From positions 1 through 50,412 of the forward strand of contig NZ_CAJHBT010000020.1 in assembly GCF_904846675.1 (NCBI RefSeq): a stretch of 50,412 bases of DNA, in the 5' to 3' direction. The notes under the pieces are model-generated. The model worked only from the letters and a program-made list of their open reading frames with translations. It was not told where the DNA came from and did not search any database. Of this stretch, positions 1 through 8,110 are shown one piece after another. Each line of letters begins with the position of its first letter. Within the stretch, counting starts at the first letter, position 1. Made by a program: the position numbers and the translations under genes. The DNA comes from Psychrobacter urativorans (GTDB lineage Bacteria > Pseudomonadota > Gammaproteobacteria > Pseudomonadales > Moraxellaceae).

Positions 1-162
1 ATAATATATTATAATTAATGAATCAATTCAAATTACGAATAGCATTATCCATAATACGCAGTTTTATTCTATTTATTATTCATATTGATAAAACCAAACA
101 GTATTAAGGCGGTTTATTAAACATCTTTAGTTACAATTAAGCATATATGTAAGTATGCCTAA

Positions 163-198
163 TAAAAAACCTCCAATAGCTAAGCTGAAGGAGGTTTA
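163..198 (-). terminator. Rho-independent terminator of the Nramp-like gene
   Basis: Inverted repeat with arms at 167-174 and 190-197 (AAACCTCC / GGAGGTTT). On the minus strand the stem is followed by a run of T. It lies about 45 bases past the stop codon of the Nramp-like gene and should end its transcript. The rest of 1-240 is AT-rich, and I see no gene in it. Confidence 0.8.
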
Positions 199-240
199 TG
201 ACTATATCTAACTTTGAAAGCTTTAGTTTTAATTGAATAT

Positions 241-1539
241 TTAGCCAATTAACCCTGCAAGGTTGGCTAAGAATAATAGTGCAAAGCCGCCTAGGAATAG
301 TAGGCCTGCAATTGATAACGCATTCATACCTGCCGAGAGCTTTTGATGGTTTTTAACCAAGGTGTAGTTTAGCCAACCAAAGATGGGCGCAGACACAAAC
401 GCTGATATCATAGCGAACTTCAGCATAGCACCTAACTGCCCGGTAAAGAACGTAATAATCACCAGCCCGCCGCCAATCGCGTAAGTCGTCCAAAAGGCGA
501 TTTGCTTTTTATTAATCTCGCTTTGACCTTTAAGCAAACGCCAGCACTCTGCATTGGCACGACCATAACCGTCAGCACAAGTGATGGTGGTACCAAACAT
601 ACACATAAAGGCGACGAAGGCGACCAGCAATCTTGACCACTCACCAATAGTGTTGGTATACATGTTGATCAATTGATTGATATAAGCGCCGCCGACCAGC
701 TCAATCTCTTGTCCTGATCCATACTGGACGAATACCCCTAATGCCAAAAAGAATAGCGCTAAAATAGCAGATATTGAATAGCCGACATTAAAATCTAGCA
801 AGCCTTCACGATGAGTGGTGTGATCCGCCTTAATTTTCGCTGAGGTCCACATAGAGTTAATCGCAGCAAACTCAAGCGGGGCTGGCATCCAGCCCATAAG
901 TGCCACAATAAAACCTAAAGTAGCCAAATTCCAAGGGGATGCAGCAACAAAATCTACGGTCATGACCGTTGGCTTACCTGCGGCAATGATTACCGCAGCA
1001 ACGGTCGCCGTAGTGAGCGCAATCATAATCCACTTAGTCACCCCGTCGAGCAGCTTATAGTGTCCTGCAATCAAGAATACCCATGACACAGCGGTGACAA
1101 TGAGAGCTAGCGTAATAGTTGATAGCCCAACAGAGGCAGGCAGCATAAAGCCTAATATCACAGCAGCAATCAAGGACACCGCGCCAGTACTAATCACCGC
1201 TGATAAGATAGATAGGATGAAATACACCCAAAGATACGCTTTAGAGCGCTTGGCGTAGCCTGCAATCAGACTCTCACCAGTATCATAGACGTAGTCGGTA
1301 CCGAAACGAAAGAAGGGATATTTAAAGATGTTGGCTAAGATAATCATGATAGCCAATTGCCAGCCGTACAGCGCACCAGCTTGCGTGGATGAAATGAGAT
1401 GTGAGCCACCAATAGCAGCAGTTGCCATTAAGATACCAGGGCCGAAGATGCGCCAGCTGAAGCCTTGTTGCGCTGCGCCAGTGCTATCGTCAACATTATT
1501 ATCAGGGCTATCAGGGTTGTTAAATCGTTGGGCGGTCAT
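241..1539 (-). CDS. Non-canonical Nramp-family metal transporter
   Basis: A 432-residue multi-helix membrane protein of the Nramp (natural resistance-associated macrophage protein) fold, which normally couples protons to Mn2+ or Fe2+ import across the inner membrane. The family start GPG is at residues 33-35, and the following QAGALYGWQL aligns with QAG-FGYQL of MntH. The TM1 metal-binding DPGN motif is replaced by G44-G45-S46-H47, and the TM6 MPH motif reads MPA (in GWMPAPLEF). The usual Asp, Asn and His positions are therefore changed, so substrate specificity cannot be taken from MntH. The start is supported by a GAGG ribosome site just upstream. A Fur-box-like site lies about 115-130 bases upstream of the start, which argues for iron-responsive expression. 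It is monocistronic, with its own terminator. Family assignment is solid; the substrate is open. Confidence 0.82.
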   Translation of the reverse strand: MTAQRFNNPDSPDNNVDDSTGAAQQGFSWRIFGPGILMATAAIGGSHLISSTQAGALYGWQLAIMIILANIFKYPFFRFGTDYVYDTGESLIAGYAKRSKAYLWVYFILSILSAVISTGAVSLIAAVILGFMLPASVGLSTITLALIVTAVSWVFLIAGHYKLLDGVTKWIMIALTTATVAAVIIAAGKPTVMTVDFVAASPWNLATLGFIVALMGWMPAPLEFAAINSMWTSAKIKADHTTHREGLLDFNVGYSISAILALFFLALGVFVQYGSGQEIELVGGAYINQLINMYTNTIGEWSRLLVAFVAFMCMFGTTITCADGYGRANAECWRLLKGQSEINKKQIAFWTTYAIGGGLVIITFFTGQLGAMLKFAMISAFVSAPIFGWLNYTLVKNHQKLSAGMNALSIAGLLFLGGFALLFLANLAGLIG

Positions 1540-1652
1540 GAATACCTCAAAATAGTTAAAGCGGCATTGTGATGCGCTTGCCAGCTATCAGCACAAAAAA
1601 ATTTATAAAATAATTGATTGTGGACTGACTTTAGCACACTGATTCAATTCGG

Positions 1653-1671
1653 GATAATGATTATTATTATT
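1653..1671 (-). promoter_or_regulatory. Fur-box-like operator upstream of the Nramp-like gene
   Basis: The 19 bases starting GATAATGATTATTATTATT match the Fur consensus GATAATGATAATCATTATC at 16 of 19 positions by direct comparison. It sits 114 bases upstream of the start codon at 1539, in the promoter region of the Nramp-like gene, where a Fur repressor would be expected to act. The AT-rich background raises the chance of a random match, but the order of the GAT/AAT triplets is convincing. Confidence 0.6.
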
Positions 1672-1737
1672 TATTTTGATAGCTGTGCTGCTGTGCTTTA
1701 GACGATGTGACGACTTAATAGCTAACCTTTATAAGGG

Positions 1738-2721
1738 TTAAACAAACTGTTGCTTCCGATAAGTAATGCCACGTTGCTCATATACTTGATAAATGGCATT
1801 GAGCAAATCAGGGATTTTTGGATGGATAAAATCTTTAAGGGTATGCAGATAAATAGGGGAGGTCACGTTTTCATGAACCAGTCGCTGGTAGCTTATCTGC
1901 TCGGTACGTACCGTTTGTAGGCTGGCAGGCACTAATGTAATACCTTCACCCGCGGCTACCAAGCCCAGTGCCACTTGTAAATCACTTACTTTAGTAGTCA
2001 TTAGTGGGGTGATATTATGTTGCGCAAATAAGTGCAATAAAGGCTCTGTTACCGGCTCCTGCTTACTATCTAGATGATCATTCCCTGTAGCTTTCGTATG
2101 AGAAGTAGAAACAGGCAGATGTGTTTGATGATATAAAATTAAGCGATTATTTGCCAAATCAATTAAGTGCTGTTCACTAACATCAGCAAGAGGATGCAAT
2201 TTTGGCAATGCAACCACGTAACGCTCGTGACGCAGTAATATTTGCTGTATCCATGCGTCTTGATGCGCAAAACGACCAAAACCAACATCGATCTCGCCTG
2301 TTTTTAGCGCCTCAATCTGCTGATAAGAGCTAATATCTTTAAGATTGACCTCAATATCAGGGCTATGATTAGAATTATTGCGCTTTAAAGTGGCAATAAC
2401 TTCAGGTAGCAAGCCATAGAGTACGGACGGCACAAAGCCGATATTGAGTGTGGCGCTTGGCGCCGATAACCGCTGGGTCATGCTAGTAATAGTATTAAGC
2501 TCCATTAGCACCGTACTGACTTTGTCATAAAAAAACTGTCCGGCTTCCGTCAGCTGTAGCGGACGGTGATACCTATCAACCAATATTACACCCATCTCTG
2601 TCTCCAGCTGCTTAAGCTGCCGGCTTAGACTAGGCTGTGATAATCCTGTTGTTTTGGCCGCTGCGCTAAAGCTTTGCAAATCTGCAATCGCAATAAAGGC
2701 ATTAAGCTGCTTTAGTTCCAT
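1738..2721 (-). CDS. LysR-family transcriptional regulator
   Basis: A 327-residue LysR-type regulator. The N-terminal winged helix-turn-helix is plain (MELKQLNAFIAIADLQSFSA, then GLSQPSLSRQLKQLE, residues 1-45), followed by a typical inducer-binding domain starting near residue 90. An insertion around residues 200-225 (HTKATGNDHLDSKQ) makes it slightly longer than the usual 295-310. A weak ribosome site (TAGG) precedes the ATG. It is transcribed away from the gene at 2924, and the shared intergenic region holds a striking set of inverted half-sites at 2814-2837 that could be its operator. Target genes and inducer cannot be read from the sequence. The downstream gene on the same strand is the Nramp-like transporter, but 200 bases with a separate promoter region lie between them. 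Confidence 0.85.
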   Translation of the reverse strand: MELKQLNAFIAIADLQSFSAAAKTTGLSQPSLSRQLKQLETEMGVILVDRYHRPLQLTEAGQFFYDKVSTVLMELNTITSMTQRLSAPSATLNIGFVPSVLYGLLPEVIATLKRNNSNHSPDIEVNLKDISSYQQIEALKTGEIDVGFGRFAHQDAWIQQILLRHERYVVALPKLHPLADVSEQHLIDLANNRLILYHQTHLPVSTSHTKATGNDHLDSKQEPVTEPLLHLFAQHNITPLMTTKVSDLQVALGLVAAGEGITLVPASLQTVRTEQISYQRLVHENVTSPIYLHTLKDFIHPKIPDLLNAIYQVYEQRGITYRKQQFV

Positions 2722-2813
2722 TTTTTGATACCTACTTTAATACCCGCTTGGCATTGTTTTTTAACCAATTTATGTGCAAAATGTCGCTGTCGATACAAAT
2801 TGTGCTTGAAGGT

Positions 2814-2837
2814 AATTGTCTAGACAATTATATTGTC
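2814..2837. promoter_or_regulatory. Three alternating ATTGTC/GACAAT half-sites
   Basis: ATTGTC (2815-2820), GACAAT (2823-2828) and ATTGTC (2832-2837) form two overlapping inverted repeats: a perfect 16-base palindrome at 2814-2829, and a second with a 3-base spacer at 2823-2837. It lies between the divergent LysR gene (start 2721) and the membrane protein gene (start 2924), where LysR-type operators commonly sit. Binding by the adjacent LysR protein is inference. Confidence 0.5.
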
Positions 2838-2923
2838 GTCTATTAGTGTTACATTTTAGCAAAGCTACCTAACTTGAAGTTACCAATCCCTTAATATTAA
2901 TGGCAAAATTGGCTTGATATTCC

Positions 2924-3556
2924 ATGAATAAAACATCTTCATACGAGCCACTAAGTGAGGAAGAGCTACGTCCTTTTTCTGACGTTAAACAGAATCATGA
3001 AAATAGGGATTATGATAGCAGTCACGATCAACCCTTAACAACAGTTGAATCGGAATATGAAGATGCTAATACTAATAACACCCTTAATATAGATACCACT
3101 GATGATAATGAGGCTAACAGTAATCTCTCAAAAGATAAAAAGACAGGGGCGGTACGAGGTAGACAAGTTAGTAGTGTTAAGTTATTCATTATCGGTGTAG
3201 TCTGCGGTTTATTGTTAAGCAGTGCTATTGTCGCCGTACTTAGTAATATTGGCGTCTTGTCTGTTTTGTCGGATAATGTGGCGGCTGACGACTATGAAAC
3301 GATAACACCAAGCGCGCCGGCTGCACCCGTATCACAACCATCTACAGAGGAAACAGTAAACCAAGAAGCCGTTGCAGCTACATTTTCAGATAAAGCAGCC
3401 ATTAGTAATAAAAATACAGAGACGGCTGAGCAAGTAGCGCCTACAATAGCAGAGCCAAAAAAGATAAATAGTAATACTACAAACGATTCAGCTATCAGTA
3501 TTGAGGATTTTAGGGAGGAGGCTCAGAACACCTTATATCGTGAGACTAAAGATTAG
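2924..3556 (+). CDS. Single-pass membrane protein of unknown function
   Basis: Not recognised. The 210-residue product has an acidic, Asn/Asp/Ser-rich N-terminal half (about residues 1-80), a short basic stretch (KDKKTGAVRGRQ) and one hydrophobic segment near residues 87-110 (VKLFIIGVVCGLLLSSAIVA). This is followed by a Pro/Ala/Thr-rich tail with no recognisable domain. Positive charges before the helix predict the N-terminus in the cytoplasm and the tail in the periplasm. There is no clear ribosome site ahead of the ATG. It is divergent from the LysR gene. Composition resembles anchor or spacer proteins of the envelope, but no function can be assigned. Confidence 0.6.
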   Translation: MNKTSSYEPLSEEELRPFSDVKQNHENRDYDSSHDQPLTTVESEYEDANTNNTLNIDTTDDNEANSNLSKDKKTGAVRGRQVSSVKLFIIGVVCGLLLSSAIVAVLSNIGVLSVLSDNVAADDYETITPSAPAAPVSQPSTEETVNQEAVAATFSDKAAISNKNTETAEQVAPTIAEPKKINSNTTNDSAISIEDFREEAQNTLYRETKD

Positions 3557-3689
3557 TGCGAGTCGGTATAAGAATTCAGATAAATTATGGCACTTAAGAG
3601 CTTGCTATATAGTATCAAAACATTCTATTTAACATAATATACATTATGCGAAAACAAACTAACGGTTTTTGTGATTGGTATCACTCATT

Positions 3690-3731
3690 ACATCAATCTG
3701 CTGCATAATCGTATCGGTCAGGTTTAGCGAC
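3690..3731 (-). pseudogene. Orphan remnant of a type ISP restriction-modification gene 3' end
   Basis: About 40 bases (3691-3730) match the 3' end of the decayed restriction-modification gene at 5591-5630, including 19 identical bases. Translated on the minus strand it gives LNLTDTIMQQID against LSLTDTIMQQID. Most nucleotide differences in that stretch fall at synonymous codon positions, so it descends from coding sequence rather than being a chance match. No more of the gene is seen around it. The rest of the 289-base gap 3557-3845 shows nothing else. Confidence 0.55.
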
Positions 3732-3845
3732 TAAAAACAACATATTACACAGCACTATCATAGATTTTACTAACTTAGTATTATTACACTATTTAATATA
3801 ATTAACTAATATTTACTCCGCTATTGAGGTGGTAAGGATATTCTT

Positions 3846-4520
3846 ATGACAACGCTATCTCACTATAAATTAGTCACTGGTAGCTGTTTTGCGTTTCTGA
3901 TTATGGCAACTGGCTGTCAGTCTCTAGCCGCAACGACTCCTGTCACTCCTAATACTCAAAGCAGTAATAAAAATAATAACCAAAACAACAACTCATCAAC
4001 GCCAGCAAAACCTCAAACTCCTCAGCAACCACTCACCCAGCAAGCGTTACATATTCAGCACGCACTAGCCAATAAAAACTATGCCAGCATTATTGATGAT
4101 ATTCATCCAACCCGTGGCGTGCGCTTTTCGATGTATGCTTATGTGCGTCCAGAGTCCGATAAAACCTTCAGCCGTGTCCAATTCGCGCAATATCTGCAAG
4201 AGTCAAAAATGCGCTTTACTTGGGGTAAGCTTGATGGCATTGGCGACTTACTAATTATTCCCTTACCAAAATATTTGGACACTTGGGTCGCCGGTAATAA
4301 GTTTAATGATGCTCGCATCAGCATCAATGAATTTAAGTCTACTGGCAATATGATTAATAACATCGAAGATATCTATCAAAAATCGGATGTCGTTAATTTT
4401 TATCATAAAGGCAGCGATGAGTACGCTGGTATGGACTGGCGTATGCTGCGCTTAGTGTTTGATGAGTATCAAGGTAAGCGTTATTTGGTTGCGATTATTA
4501 ACGACCAATGGACGATATAA
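3846..4520 (+). CDS. Putative lipoprotein of unknown function
   Basis: A 224-residue product with an N-terminal signal sequence ending in a lipobox-like MATGC (Cys24), so probably a lipid-anchored envelope protein. An Asn/Gln/Thr/Pro-rich linker (about residues 30-65) leads to a globular C-terminal region, including HPTRGVRFSMYAYVRPESDK and a final block ending in YLVAIINDQWTI. That block resembles proteobacterial proteins of unknown function that carry a conserved tryptophan-rich end. A good ribosome site (AAGGAT) precedes the ATG, and a strong terminator follows at 4546. No neighbour suggests a role. Lipidation is inferred from the motif: the -3 residue is Ala rather than the common Leu. 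Confidence 0.65.
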   Translation: MTTLSHYKLVTGSCFAFLIMATGCQSLAATTPVTPNTQSSNKNNNQNNNSSTPAKPQTPQQPLTQQALHIQHALANKNYASIIDDIHPTRGVRFSMYAYVRPESDKTFSRVQFAQYLQESKMRFTWGKLDGIGDLLIIPLPKYLDTWVAGNKFNDARISINEFKSTGNMINNIEDIYQKSDVVNFYHKGSDEYAGMDWRMLRLVFDEYQGKRYLVAIINDQWTI

Positions 4521-4545
4521 GGTTTTTATTTCCTAATAAAACATT

Positions 4546-4590
4546 AAAAAAAGGGCAATGCGTTATTCAAGTAATGCACTGCCCTTTTGC
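4546..4590. terminator. Bidirectional terminator between the lipoprotein gene and mtfA
   Basis: An A-run followed by an AGGGCA...TGCCCT hairpin with further pairing inside (AATGCGTTATT / AAGTAATGCAC) and then TTTT. It lies between convergent genes and can serve both strands. Confidence 0.75.
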
Positions 4591-4677
4591 TTGCTGCTAT
4601 TACTATATATTCAATTTTTAATATATATATTTGACATAGGCTGCTCTAATACATCTTATGAAGCCTAGACCATAAGC

Positions 4678-5433
4678 TTACGATTTCGGTCCCAGCGGTG
4701 TCTGACAAAAAAACTTGACCATAATTTCGTAAATATCAGGATAAGCATCCATCAGCTTCTGAGGTGTCTCAAAAAACACTTCGCTGAGAACGGCAAAAAA
4801 CTCAGCCGGATTGGTAGCGCCATAACGATCCAGCCCAGCCTTGCGGTGCTTCTGAAAATCAGCAAATCCGCGTTCCATAGTCTCAGTCCACCTCGTAGGA
4901 TCCATGTCAGGTTGCATCGGTGGAAAGCCATTGGCTCGACCATTGAGCATGTCGAGTTTGTGTACGAATTCGTGAATGACGACATTATGACCATCGCGCT
5001 CCCCTGAATGTTTGGCATCCTTCCATGAAAGAATGATGGGACCTCGAAGCCACGCTTCACCGCTACGATGTTGGTGACCCTCATGGACGATACCGAACTC
5101 GTCTACGGTGGTGCTTTCGCTGGTGTATGAACCAGGATATATGATGATTGATGACCAGCCAGCGTACCATTCAAGGCTTAGATTCAGTATGGGCAGACAA
5201 GCTTGCAAGGCAATGGACCGCCTGACAGCATCTGTAATCTCAAAGCCTTGGGCACCAGTGATCGACTTGTCGTGCAAGAACAACGTGGCAAGCTCAAACA
5301 GGCGGGTCATCTCGTCCTCATCCAGCCTATCAAGTATCACAATGCGCTCGGCAGCTTGCATCCAGTCAGCATGGGTAAATTCGCTGTTGTCCAATACACG
5401 CTGCTCGCGCCAGTCTTTTAATATACTAAACAT
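4678..5433 (-). CDS. mtfA: MtfA-like zinc peptidase (M90 family)
   Basis: A 251-residue soluble metallopeptidase of the MtfA/M90 family. The zinc-binding HEFVH motif is at residues 154-158 (His154, Glu155, His158), in the typical context VVIHEFVHKLDMLNG. The family-typical ending FFAVLSEVFFETPQKL follows and supplies the third ligand region (SEVFFE). In Escherichia coli MtfA interacts with the Mlc repressor and links to glucose phosphotransferase regulation. No Mlc or PTS gene is nearby, so the physiological partner here is unknown. Length agrees with the family (about 260). The gene is monocistronic and convergent with the lipoprotein gene. Confidence 0.88.
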   Translation of the reverse strand: MFSILKDWREQRVLDNSEFTHADWMQAAERIVILDRLDEDEMTRLFELATLFLHDKSITGAQGFEITDAVRRSIALQACLPILNLSLEWYAGWSSIIIYPGSYTSESTTVDEFGIVHEGHQHRSGEAWLRGPIILSWKDAKHSGERDGHNVVIHEFVHKLDMLNGRANGFPPMQPDMDPTRWTETMERGFADFQKHRKAGLDRYGATNPAEFFAVLSEVFFETPQKLMDAYPDIYEIMVKFFCQTPLGPKS

Positions 5434-5573
5434 GCACTGTTTTCCTCTACTGTTGACATTCAGACCGCATTTTCTACTATCGCGACGTTAACTTAGCACA
5501 CAAACCTCAGTATTGATGACAACCCAACAATTATATATATAATTAATTATCAATTGCTATTTAAATCAAATAC

Positions 5574-8021
5574 TTAAATAACCTCTATCTCATCAATCTG
5601 CTGCATAATTGTATCCGTTAAACTTAGTGCAGCGATGATATTCATATAATGCTTAATATCATTATGATCTAGAGTACGCTCGCGGCGATCTTTGAGCCAT
5701 TTTTGCGCAGGCTGGTAGCCACCAATAAAGAAATCCCACGCGATCAGCGGTACATTATCAAAATACTGATCATCATTTATCCAAACCTTGCCGATACTTT
5801 TCTCAGTGCCGTCAATCTGTGCGGCTAATTTTGGCGATTCTAACAGGTGAATTTGGCGTAATTCACCACCTAGCGTGACCAATTGCCAAAAAGTCTCAGC
5901 ACCACTTGGATACGGCACACGCGGAAAGTCAATTTTTAAGAATTCTTTATAGGTTTCGCGATATGTTGGGCTGTGTAATACAGCATAAATATAATCAAGA
6001 ATGTCTATCGGTGCAAGCGTGCCAGCACTATCCGACTTTTCATTGGTAAAGATTAGCTCAATCGCTTTGGCAATGTCCGCGACGATTTCAGGGTCAAGGT
6101 TTGGCGTTCGCGCTGGCGTGTTGGTTTTATTGTCTAATTCTAATAATTCGGATTGTCTGTCCGCATCTTTAGGGTCTATGTATAGGTAAAGTGGGAAAAT
6201 ATATCCAGTTTCCTTTGTCTGGAGCGAAACAGTACATCTTTCGATAATAGCTTTAGATAAAAATATGTGTTGAAAATCGAACGTGCTTTGCTGGCGGCAG
6301 GTGATAAGTGAAAGATTATCTTTATTTAAATGTTTAATAGTATTCCAGCTTGGTCTTCTCTGTAGCGAAGTATCATAATACGTCGCCCTCATATCAAAAG
6401 GTCGTTACAGAATGCTCTTAAAATACTTTTCCGAAAATTGACTTGCTAACAAATTATCTAGTAGTTTTTATCTTGAGTTTATTCAAAACACTAGAGTCAT
6501 ATTTATTATCAAAGATTCCTTTTATTTTCTCTCCTAACTCCTTATTATTCCAGTCTATAAACAGAGCATCTCTACCAGTTTCTATACCAGTATTACTAGC
6601 CTGAAAAATACTTATCATATTTTTTCTTATTACTGTAGTCAATTTCAATAAACTCAAGATTTGGCAAGCTTGGCCTTATTTCATTCCAAGACATTTGGCT
6701 TAAATCGTGTTTATTTAGAAATCTGTACTTAAGTTTTCTTGTACCAAATAGGTCACGCACAAAGACCTTTCCTAATTCACTTTCTTTCTTTTTGTTAGTC
6801 TTTATAAAAATATTAATTGAAATCCCAGCCATAATATTAAAAACGTTTTCATCTTTGCCGCCGTCGGGTGCAGTTTCTTGCTTACGAGCATTGCCATGTA
6901 AATCGAGAATATAAATCTTATCAAAGGTCTCTAGTAGACTTTTACGCATTTGCCTATGAATAATGCCATCAACAAAGCTATTATTGGTAATAAACACTAA
7001 AACTCCTTCCCCATTCTTTTCAATATAATACTGACCATAAAGCCATAAAGCCATAAAGCCATAAAGCCGTGGTAATAAATCTTGCTCGATATAACTGCTC
7101 CACGCTCCGCCCTTATTGGCAAACTGACTGTGAAAGATATGCTGAATAATGGCGGCGAGGAACGTGCCGGTCGCTGGGTCGAGGATTTGTACTTTATGGA
7201 CAGATTTGGTTTCAGTCTTGAAGCCGGACTTGGTACGACTATCGCGGGTCTGCGTTGCTGATTCAATCTCAATCTTGCTGATATCCGCGATACCCTCAGG
7301 CAAGTCAAATTCGGACTTTAGGACATCATCCACCGCCCTTACGATGAACTAAACCACTAGCTCTGGCGTATACCAAACGCCGCGCTGTTTGCGCAGCTTG
7401 GGATTGTACTTAGCGAGGAAGGTCTCATAAAAATGGATGATAGGGTCTTGAGTTTGGATAGTCTTGCCAAAGTCTTTGAGCATAGCAGCGACGTCAGTGG
7501 CGCGGAACACGTCCGCTAAGTTATCTACGGTAAGCTTGATACGATCATCGATATTCACGCCAGCCACATAGTCGAACAGCCTGCGCAAAAATGGATTGGT
7601 CTTAGGGATGCGGCGGCCTCTTAGCGGCTAAACGTCTCTAAAGTGTCATCATGCAGGCGCGCGGCGAACATACCGTAGGCTAACGTCTGCGCGTAGATAT
7701 CAGCAAAGTCGGTTGACGTTAGGTCATGGATGAGCACGGTCTTACTTGATACAAGGTATTCTCTAAAAGCCGCGCCTTGCCCGCCATTAAGATAGCCAGA
7801 CGCTGGGCGGACTTGATGGTCTGACCGACATACTCGCAAAAGTCGCGAAGTAACTCAGCTAATCGTTCAAACTCACTGTCATGCGCTTTGATGACACCAT
7901 TGTCTAACTCACCGACACACACCTCATGGATGCGTTCACCATTGACATAAAATTCAAAGTGCAGATAGTCGGTGATAATTAGATTGTCTAGCGCCGCCTT
8001 ATATGGGTCTAAGCGTAGCAT
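5574..8021 (-). pseudogene. Decayed type ISP restriction-modification gene (N6-adenine methylase type)
   Basis: Pieces of one gene are spread over all three minus-strand frames. In gene order they are: 8021-about 7750; 7839-7621 (SKTVLIHDLTSTDFADIYAQ); 7600-7349 (up to RGVWYTPELVV); 7348-about 6605 (methylase motif I in VQILDPATGTFLAAI, then NGEGVLVFITNNSFVDGI); about 6605-6454; and the C-terminal target-recognition region from 6463 down to 5574. Lesions visible: a probable deletion near 7750; a stop at 7621 plus a frameshift near 7600; an amber codon at 7349-7351 in WYTPELVV*FIVRAVDDVL; one extra T in a T-run near 6605; a frameshift near 6462; and an ochre at 6405-6407. The NPPY catalytic segment is absent: LPRLYGF is joined almost directly to YGQYYIEKNGEGVL by an 8-bp tandem repeat. 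The 5' end is also missing. The locus cannot encode an active enzyme. Confidence 0.85.
7035..7068. repeat. 8-bp tandem repeat (CCATAAAG), four copies
   Basis: Four exact copies of CCATAAAG plus two more bases, encoding LYGFMALWLYG on the minus strand within the decayed restriction-modification gene. It sits exactly where about a hundred or more residues, including NPPY, are missing. This fits a deletion between short TTTATGG-like homologies followed by slippage. Because 8 is not a multiple of 3, copy-number change would shift the frame. Confidence 0.85.
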
Positions 8022-8110
8022 AGCGGCATGTCAATATACTACGCCTTAGCCTACTGAACACATCGTTTCTGTTATTGAAATTCTGCTACTAAGCTTTTTT
8101 TAAATAATGC

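Noticed and set aside
7035..7068. Tandem repeat as a possible CRISPR array
   Set aside because: Units are 8 bp, directly adjacent and without spacers.
6997..7308. Separate small gene in another frame of the restriction-modification relic
   Set aside because: Its sequence is an out-of-frame reading of conserved methylase coding DNA and the 8-bp repeat.
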